This document shows, in pieces, positions 22,914 to 28,822 of a stretch of 28,822 nucleotides of DNA (position 1 is its first letter; each line of letters begins with the position of its first letter). The position numbers were made by a program, and so were the translations under genes. The DNA comes from Nitrospira sp. ST-bin4. GTDB lineage: Bacteria > Nitrospirota > Nitrospiria > Nitrospirales > Nitrospiraceae. The DNA lies in assembly GCA_002083565.1 (NCBI GenBank), contig MSXM01000056.1, positions 1 through 28,822 on the forward strand, given 5' to 3'. A model generated the notes under the pieces. That model ran no database searches, had not been told where the DNA came from, and saw only the letters and a program-made list of their open reading frames with translations.

Positions 22914-24185
22914 TTACGCGTGAGAGGGCAGGTTGATGTGAAAGGTCGTGCCCACTCCTACGGCGCTTTGCACATGAATGTTGCCTCGGTGCTCTTGAAC
23001 GATTTGATGGGCGATGGCCAATCCCAACCCTGTGCCTTCGTTCTCTCCACCGTCGTGTTTGGTGGTAAAGAAGGGGTCAAATACGCGTTCGAGATTTGCC
23101 GCCGGGATCCCGCACCCCGTATCCTGAACTTCGATCTGTACCCAGATGTCGCCTTCCGGTTTCATCATCTTGCTGGTTCTGACTCGAAGTGTGCCGCTCT
23201 TCTTGCCGATTGCATCCATGGCGTTGAGAAATAAGTTCAACAGGACCTGCTTGATTTGCTGCCGGTCCAGCATGACACGAGGTAACTCAGACGCCAACTC
23301 TTTTTCAATCTTGATCTCTTGCGAGCGCGCTTGGACATCAATGAAGTACAAGCATGACGACACGATTTCGTTCACATCTTCTTCGGTCAGTTTTGGCTCC
23401 ATGTGGCGGGCATAGTCGAGAATTTCTTGGATCAAGCGCTCGATTCGATAGACATCGTCCAGTACGACACGGCTGAAATCGAGCATGAACTCGGCGTCGT
23501 CTTTTCGTTCAGGAGCCAGCTGGATAAAGGTCTTGATCGACGTCAGCGGGTTTCTGACTTCGTGAGCAAATCCTCCGGCGATGGTTTCCAGTGAACGCAG
23601 CCGATCCGTGCGGCGCATCAGCGTTTGAGATTGACGCAGATCTTCGCAGATCAATTGGGAGTCCAACACATTCGCGGCGCTTTGGGCCATAGCCGTCAAG
23701 AGTTCAATAGGTTCGGAACCCAGTTGGCGCGTTGCCGGTTTTGATTGGAACAGGACAAAGGCAACCAACCGCCCACGATTGACAAGCGGAATGATTATGT
23801 CGCCCCACATCCCATCCAGCGGCGGTGATTGCCTGTCGAGGGGTGCGTCCGCAGCAATGCTGGTGCCGGTGGATTGGTCTGCAATCTGTCGATGTGTAGC
23901 AAGGAAACGCACAAGGGGATGATCAGCCGAAATCGTAAGCGGTGCCGGTTCCGTCGAACTCAGCCCCTGTGCAGCCAGACGGCGAAAATCCGCGCGTTCA
24001 TGCTCGGCGAGATACAGGGCGCCCTGTTGGCACTGCGCCATTTCTGAAAATTCCGACAGCACGCGCTCGGCAGTTGCGGGGATGCTTGTGATCTCCCCGA
24101 TGGCTTGTGAGAACTGTGTCAGATGCCGTAGCGATTCAGCAGCGGACTGCGCAGTCATCATCTGTGGGAGTGCGCGGTCGGTCAT
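22914..24185 (-). CDS. Soluble GAF-domain sensor histidine kinase, NtrB-like
   Basis: The 423-residue protein has no membrane segment, so it senses in the cytoplasm. Residues about 30-180 form a GAF domain, which often binds small molecules or cyclic nucleotides. The dimerisation helix carries FAHEVRNPLTSIK, with phospho-accepting His208. The ATPase domain shows the N box LLNLFLNAMDAIG, the G1 box QDTGCGIP, the F box DPFFTTK and the G2 box GTGLGLAIA, so all catalytic motifs are present. It is the likely donor for the NtrC-type regulator encoded 18 nt downstream. It follows the 1406-residue gene after 121 nt on the same strand. In that gap AAGAATC occurs twice, 14 bp apart, and the start ATG lacks a clear ribosome-binding site. 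Confidence 0.95.
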   Translation of the reverse strand: MTDRALPQMMTAQSAAESLRHLTQFSQAIGEITSIPATAERVLSEFSEMAQCQQGALYLAEHERADFRRLAAQGLSSTEPAPLTISADHPLVRFLATHRQIADQSTGTSIAADAPLDRQSPPLDGMWGDIIIPLVNRGRLVAFVLFQSKPATRQLGSEPIELLTAMAQSAANVLDSQLICEDLRQSQTLMRRTDRLRSLETIAGGFAHEVRNPLTSIKTFIQLAPERKDDAEFMLDFSRVVLDDVYRIERLIQEILDYARHMEPKLTEEDVNEIVSSCLYFIDVQARSQEIKIEKELASELPRVMLDRQQIKQVLLNLFLNAMDAIGKKSGTLRVRTSKMMKPEGDIWVQIEVQDTGCGIPAANLERVFDPFFTTKHDGGENEGTGLGLAIAHQIVQEHRGNIHVQSAVGVGTTFHINLPSHA

Positions 24186-24306
24186 ACGTTGAGTCTGAGA
24201 GTGGTGAACGCACGTCGCAGATTTCTGTGCCGTGACTCTTTCAAAAGAATCTCGTGCGAAGAATCATAGCTGCGACCAGAGTGCAGTATACATGGCGAGC
24301 CACGTT

Positions 24307-27300
24307 TCAGCCAGAGGATTTGCCCTTCCGGATGACGGCGAGGAGCACTTGATTGTCAAGGGTGGGAACAACCTGGATTGGATCGGCGCCGGCATGGACC
24401 AGCAGGCGAGTGAGCTCATTGCGTTCGTAACTATGCAGCAATCCATGACGAACGGCTTCACGCAGGCGGCCAAGATGATGGAGGAGAATCTGGGCTGATG
24501 TGCCGAACTGATCTTCAGCCGACGCGCGCAGGTGGCGGTGAAACAGTGTTGTGAGGTCGGTGTGCGGTTGAAGGACCGTGATCACAACCCGTCCATCCGG
24601 ATGCAAAACACGAAGCATCTTCCGGAGGCTGTGAAGAGGAGAGGGTGAGAATGAAAGCGAGAGATGGCATAGGATGCGCTGGATCGATCCCTCGGGTAAG
24701 GGCAGGGGGGAATGCCAGTCGATATGCAGCCAGCTGGTCTTTAAGAATTGGTCGGCGGACAAACCTGTTGCGATCTGGAAGGGTAGCTTCTGAGCGAAGG
24801 CATGGACCTGCTGTTCGGTAAGGTCCAGAGATTCCCGTGAATAGTCGGCGCCGATGTAGCAGAAAGGACCGTCCGGCAGCCCGCTTTTGTACATGGACCG
24901 ATAAATTTGGTCAGTCAGCATGATACGGGCAAGGTCACCGTCTCCGCAGCCAATGTCCAAGACGGCCATGCCTGGTTCCATAGGGAGGAGCCGGCGATAG
25001 AGATCGTTTTCCAGTCTCCAGTAGTCAGGCTGATGCCCAAGTTGCGGCAGTTGCGCCAAATGCGCTATCCACAAAGCGCTGCGTGTTGCTTGCGACACAT
25101 GGTGGCGCAGGCGGACGCGCTCTTGCTCCAACTGTTGCTGTTGGCGAACAGCCCGTATATTCGGTTCATGTATTTGAAGGGATAGAGAACTGCCGGTCAA
25201 CGGAGCGGAGATGAGTTTGAGGATGCTCCGGAAGGCTGCGGCATGACGTTCGTCATGTGCACTGGAATTTCCAGACACATCGGCTTGTAATGGGACGATG
25301 ACCGGTACAGATCCCATGGCGGAGAACATGTCGAGTTGAGGTCCGAACATGTTTTCAAGGGGACGATGTGAGCCGGGAGAAGTCAAGAGAATGGGCGGGG
25401 TTGTCAGTCTGGAAAAGTCCGCTGCCGATGAGGCCACGTCAGCATAGTCTCCTGCAATGGCGTCGCCGACGAATTGATCGAAGTTGACATTGAGGCCCCA
25501 CAGATTGGCGACGCCTCGACGAACACCCTGCCGGTAGTTTCCAATGGCGTCGGGAGCGTAGACAGCTGAGAGCGCACCCTCGATACTGAGAACGGGATTC
25601 AGCAAGAGCAGATGAGCATCTGGGTTGTTTTTAGCCAGGGTTTTTAGCGCCACTCGCGCAGCAATGTCTTCGGCGAAAAGCGTCAATGGAGCGCTCGGCC
25701 AGGTGGCGCGGACAAAGTCCAATACGCTTTGGAGGTCACTCTGGATGCTGCGCAATGTGACCTGTAGGATGTCGCCGTCGCTCTGGCCAACATGATTTGT
25801 GTGATCATAGCGCAGGATGCGGAAACCGTTGGCAGCCAGAGAAAACGAGAGCGGCGCGTAGTCCGTTTGTGTCAATCCAAATCCGGGGGCGATAAGAACA
25901 ATGGGCGCGTTTGGCGAAATTTGGTGGCGGGCATGATCATCCGTCACGGCGATCATCTGGTTCCGCGCATTCCGGCATTCCCGTCTTGTGCTGACAATCG
26001 ATGACCAGCCCGTGGTGCCGGCGAGATCCATTGAGGAGCCGGTATGTTGGGCAATCACACGGTTGATATCCCGTTCCGCAAAGGGGGTCAACTGCTCAAA
26101 ACGGATACCGACGAGTTGTCCAGTCGGTGACGAACCCGGTTTCGACTCAGAGAGAACAGTATGGTTGGAAGTGATATGAACGATGCGACCGCTCAGGATC
26201 GCTTCGGGTGCTTCCGGTTCATGCCCACGCGGTGGATCAAAGGCGCTGTAAGAAGAGAAATGAAGAGCGACTATGTCTTGGGTCATTTCCAGGCACGACT
26301 CTGTTTGGAGGCATACGCCGCCTCGGCTGAGATTGACGGCTCGCCCCAATGTTTGACCGGCTCCGGTCTTGATCGATGGAGCCGTAATGCGGACAGGCAG
26401 TGAGACTCGGACTCTCACGGTTTCACGATGATCCGTGCCTCGAAGGACGTTTTCTGTGGCGGGATCGGCAAGGTCGGCAGTCTTTCTCGGTGGCGAAAGC
26501 AGCACCTCAACTGTGAGGGCCAGCGCGCGCGCTTCTTCGATAAGCGACACCAAGACCGCATGTTCAGTATCGTCAAGTGCGATAAACAGGAATGCGAGAC
26601 GCGAGGTCTGTCGCTCAGCGGCGGCTTGGGGTAATGATCCTCCGCGGTCATGCGCCATGCCGTGTAACTCCAACTGACTGGCGGCTGTTTTGAGGACCAC
26701 TGAAGCGGAGTGGTATTCAAGTGATGGAAGGAGACCTTCAACCTCCAATGTCGCGCCGGTCGGGCTCAGCTCAGTCAAGGTGCCGTTGTACAGTGTGTTG
26801 CCGACGGTCAGACGCGCCGGCAGATTGGTGGCCGTCCGCATGTTCTTGCGACGGTCAGGTAACGGTTGAGATGCGGGTATAGGAAAGGCGGAAGGCGAGG
26901 GCGTGGGAGGCGCGGTCGTAGAAACCTGCGTCAAGGGAGGCTGTTCGATCAGAGCATGTTCCAGATTAAGAGGTGGGGGAGGGGGTATCGGAGTCTTGGC
27001 TGGATGAGGCGTCTGCTCCAGTGGAATCCACACGTTGATCGATAGCAAGCCTCCGACGGGGGCTCGGAAATCCCAGCGGCCACCGAGTTTTTTGATAAAC
27101 GCATAGGCATCGAAAAGATTGCCGATTGCTTGGATCGGGAAGTCCTGTGCTGTGGTAAGGGCATCGATTTCCTGGATCTGGATGGCGACTTCGATCGGAG
27201 CCACTGGGGGGGGCAGAGCCAATCCAGGATGAATCGGAGTGCCGTACGGACCGATGAGAGTTGTGCTGATTCGCAGTCGATGACGGCTTCCGACCGCAGC

Positions 27301-28527
27301 GACATAACGTTGGGCATGCGACAGGAGCATGCCCAGGAGCTGTGTCAAGGCGTCAAGATCCCCTGTGAAGGGAGGAAGATTCGGCGCATAGAATCGCTCA
27401 ATTTGGTCAGTGTTGAGCAGTGGAGATTGAGCGGCGGCTAGAATGGTCTCAAGGATGTCATTGACGGTGTTTCTGCGAGTGAGAGGTTCGGTGGTTGCCA
27501 GCGTGAGTTCATCCGCGAGGTGTGCGGCTTCGGCAGTCTCGACTAGCAGGGATTCTGTCTGCTCGGTGAGACGGGACTCGTGGATGGTCCTGAGGAGGTG
27601 TCGGGATTTCTCTTGAATGGCGGCATGCCGGACGCGCAGGTCATTTGATAATGCCGCAACGCGTCGTGCCAAGGTGAGAAGCCGGTCGGACTCCAGGAGC
27701 CGGTGCTCTAGATGACGGATCGTGTACTCCTGGCGGCGGAGTTCCGATATGTCACGCAACAGGCCGACAGTTCCGAGATAGCGTCGCTGCGCATCATAGA
27801 GTCCCTTCGCGCTGATCTCAGCTCTCATGTGGGTGAGGGCCGGTTCATTGGCAGTCGACTTTCGAAGAAGAGTCACTTCTATCCGATGGGAGGCTCGCGC
27901 TCCCGTTCTACGATCATTGAAACAATGGCGCACGCGATCAAGATAATCTGGAGATACGATGGTTGAGTAGGGAGCGCCGATCAATTCGTCTTGTGTGTAG
28001 CCCAGCAGCGGAGCCACAAGGGGGCTGAGATACCGGAACTGCCCCTCCGCATTGAGTTCATAGAAAACGTCGCCCAATGTGTCGATGAGTCGGTCATGGC
28101 GTGCTTGTGTCAATTCAAACGCACGGCGCAGTGTTTGCGTTTCGATCGCGTTCTTTGCGTAGAGCATGAGTTCGGTGAGAAACGCAGGCGATTTCTTGTA
28201 GAGGAGAAAATCCGCGCCGGCCTGAAGCGCATTCACTGCGCTCGTGGAGTCGCTGCGTTCGGTTTGCAACACGATCGTAGCGGAGGGGGCAAGCTGTTTC
28301 AGTTCGGGAAAAATGGAGGCAGCACGTTGAGCGAGCAGCCGGTCATCGAGCAGAATGAGTTGCCACGATGTCCGATTCGCCCATTGGAGCGCTTCCTCCA
28401 AGGAGTAGACCGCTTCGACTCGGCAGTTTGGAAAAAAGCCGCGGAAACTGAGGGTGGTGAGTTTGATTTCTTCGGCAATCTCATTGATGAGCAGGATCGC
28501 AACTGATTCGCTCTGAGGCTGAGGCAT
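24307..28527 (-). CDS. 1406-residue fusion: receiver-like, PAS, degenerate kinase, 2 PilZ, LuxD-like hydrolase, SAM methyltransferase
   Basis: One uninterrupted frame holds seven recognisable regions. Residues 8-128 resemble a receiver that keeps Asp61-62 and Lys111 but lacks the acidic pair after strand 1. Residues 143-262 are a PAS domain (ELNAEGQFRYLSP, LLGYTQDELIG). Residues 280-503 have the shape of a histidine kinase without the H box and glycine boxes. A Pro-rich linker spans 504-556. PilZ 1 (559-665) has R560-x3-R564 and E-x-S-x-x-G. PilZ 2 (700-830) has R701-x3-R705 and N-x-S-x-x-G, the cyclic-di-GMP motif. Residues 873-1107 are an alpha/beta-hydrolase resembling LuxD acyl-transferases (RYDHTNHVGQSDG). 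Residues 1140-1320 are a class I methyltransferase (LDIGCGDGD, then GADYS). It probably acts in the cytoplasm; function is unknown. It heads a co-oriented run with a kinase, an NtrC-type activator and a receiver/HD protein. Confidence 0.9.
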   Translation of the reverse strand: MPQPQSESVAILLINEIAEEIKLTTLSFRGFFPNCRVEAVYSLEEALQWANRTSWQLILLDDRLLAQRAASIFPELKQLAPSATIVLQTERSDSTSAVNALQAGADFLLYKKSPAFLTELMLYAKNAIETQTLRRAFELTQARHDRLIDTLGDVFYELNAEGQFRYLSPLVAPLLGYTQDELIGAPYSTIVSPDYLDRVRHCFNDRRTGARASHRIEVTLLRKSTANEPALTHMRAEISAKGLYDAQRRYLGTVGLLRDISELRRQEYTIRHLEHRLLESDRLLTLARRVAALSNDLRVRHAAIQEKSRHLLRTIHESRLTEQTESLLVETAEAAHLADELTLATTEPLTRRNTVNDILETILAAAQSPLLNTDQIERFYAPNLPPFTGDLDALTQLLGMLLSHAQRYVAAVGSRHRLRISTTLIGPYGTPIHPGLALPPPVAPIEVAIQIQEIDALTTAQDFPIQAIGNLFDAYAFIKKLGGRWDFRAPVGGLLSINVWIPLEQTPHPAKTPIPPPPPLNLEHALIEQPPLTQVSTTAPPTPSPSAFPIPASQPLPDRRKNMRTATNLPARLTVGNTLYNGTLTELSPTGATLEVEGLLPSLEYHSASVVLKTAASQLELHGMAHDRGGSLPQAAAERQTSRLAFLFIALDDTEHAVLVSLIEEARALALTVEVLLSPPRKTADLADPATENVLRGTDHRETVRVRVSLPVRITAPSIKTGAGQTLGRAVNLSRGGVCLQTESCLEMTQDIVALHFSSYSAFDPPRGHEPEAPEAILSGRIVHITSNHTVLSESKPGSSPTGQLVGIRFEQLTPFAERDINRVIAQHTGSSMDLAGTTGWSSIVSTRRECRNARNQMIAVTDDHARHQISPNAPIVLIAPGFGLTQTDYAPLSFSLAANGFRILRYDHTNHVGQSDGDILQVTLRSIQSDLQSVLDFVRATWPSAPLTLFAEDIAARVALKTLAKNNPDAHLLLLNPVLSIEGALSAVYAPDAIGNYRQGVRRGVANLWGLNVNFDQFVGDAIAGDYADVASSAADFSRLTTPPILLTSPGSHRPLENMFGPQLDMFSAMGSVPVIVPLQADVSGNSSAHDERHAAAFRSILKLISAPLTGSSLSLQIHEPNIRAVRQQQQLEQERVRLRHHVSQATRSALWIAHLAQLPQLGHQPDYWRLENDLYRRLLPMEPGMAVLDIGCGDGDLARIMLTDQIYRSMYKSGLPDGPFCYIGADYSRESLDLTEQQVHAFAQKLPFQIATGLSADQFLKTSWLHIDWHSPLPLPEGSIQRILCHLSLSFSPSPLHSLRKMLRVLHPDGRVVITVLQPHTDLTTLFHRHLRASAEDQFGTSAQILLHHLGRLREAVRHGLLHSYERNELTRLLVHAGADPIQVVPTLDNQVLLAVIRKGKSSG

Positions 28528-28778
28528 GGCACGATTCCCGGTGTTTCTGGGTAACAGCCTGCCCCAGAGATCGAAGTCGCTCAGGCAGTCCGCTGTGTGT
28601 CAGCGGCTCTCTGGCCATCGCTTTGGCGTAGTCGATATCTTAGCGCAGACTTCTGTTTTGATACCACAAAGCGCGGAGAGAAACCCAGGCCGGAGGCCAC
28701 TTCTTTTGTAGGGGAAGGGGCTACGCGAATGAGTAAGTGAACATTTTTGGACAGCTGCTCGAGTCTGAAGGAGATGCG

Positions 28779-28812
28779 CAGACCTGCCGGGACAGGCCGT
28801 CCGGCAGGTCTG
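28779..28812. repeat. Strong 12-bp hairpin near the right window edge
   Basis: CAGACCTGCCGG and CCGGCAGGTCTG form a perfect 12-bp GC-rich stem around a 10-nt loop. No T run follows on either strand within view, so it is not a standard intrinsic terminator. It lies about 250 bp upstream of the 1406-residue gene, in a 295-bp stretch (28528-28822) with no other feature that I can support. It could end a transcript entering from the right, or be a copy of a dispersed palindromic repeat. Confidence 0.65.
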
Positions 28813-28822
28813 AGGTACGAAG

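Noticed and set aside
24186..24306. GGCAC...GC sequence before the kinase gene as a sigma54 promoter
   Set aside because: Spacing between GG and GC is 11, not 10, and sigma54 promoters do not tolerate this.
28526..28711. Plus-strand open frame of 61 codons upstream of the large - strand gene
   Set aside because: It has no ribosome-binding site, no recognisable similarity, and begins on the complement of the large gene's start.
28774..28822. ATG after AAGGAG at the right edge, open to the window end
   Set aside because: The purine motif touches the ATG with no spacing, and the frame runs through the perfect hairpin, so it is probably not a gene start.

Overview
The window looks like chromosomal DNA of a diderm bacterium, most probably a Nitrospira-like member of the Nitrospirota. 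The reasons are fairly high GC, an LptD outer-membrane lipopolysaccharide-assembly protein, many NtrC/PAS/PilZ signalling genes, and a molybdenum-cofactor cluster, which fits a lineage whose key enzymes are molybdoproteins. The genus is an inference from overall style; there is no rRNA or other diagnostic marker in the window.

Positions 1-6015 (+ strand) hold a compact housekeeping run: the 3' part of alaS, ruvX, mltG, deoC, a phosphopentomutase-family gene and a RidA-family gene. A short receiver-only response regulator (6034-6555, -) faces ridA. Positions 6792-9493 encode a translationally coupled pair of predicted exported proteins, an IPT/TIG-repeat protein and a YCF48-type beta-propeller. 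Positions 9709-12013 are moaC, a moaD-moaE fusion and moaA, followed by a nickel/cobalt-transporter-family gene (12130-12837). Positions 12959-15116 are accD-folC, followed by lptD, then trxA-recN. Three good sigma70-type promoters, all with 18-bp spacers, lie upstream of the IPT gene, moaC and trxA. Short tandem repeats with a 7-bp unit sit in the gaps before ridA, moaA and lptD.

Positions 20106-28527 (- strand) form the accessory and most interesting part, a co-oriented signalling locus. In transcription order it contains a 1406-residue multidomain protein, a soluble GAF-histidine kinase, an NtrC-type sigma54 activator, and a receiver protein with a degenerate HD-GYP-like domain. The large protein reads receiver-like, PAS, degenerate kinase, PilZ, PilZ, LuxD-like alpha/beta-hydrolase, SAM methyltransferase. 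The PilZ and HD-GYP folds both point to cyclic-di-GMP. The hydrolase and methyltransferase suggest that the locus makes or modifies an acyl-type small molecule or lipid under second-messenger control. This is the best candidate for an undescribed system here. Its function is inferred from domain content only.

I see no tRNA, rRNA, CRISPR array, insertion sequence or phage gene. No gap longer than 300 bases lacks a gene.
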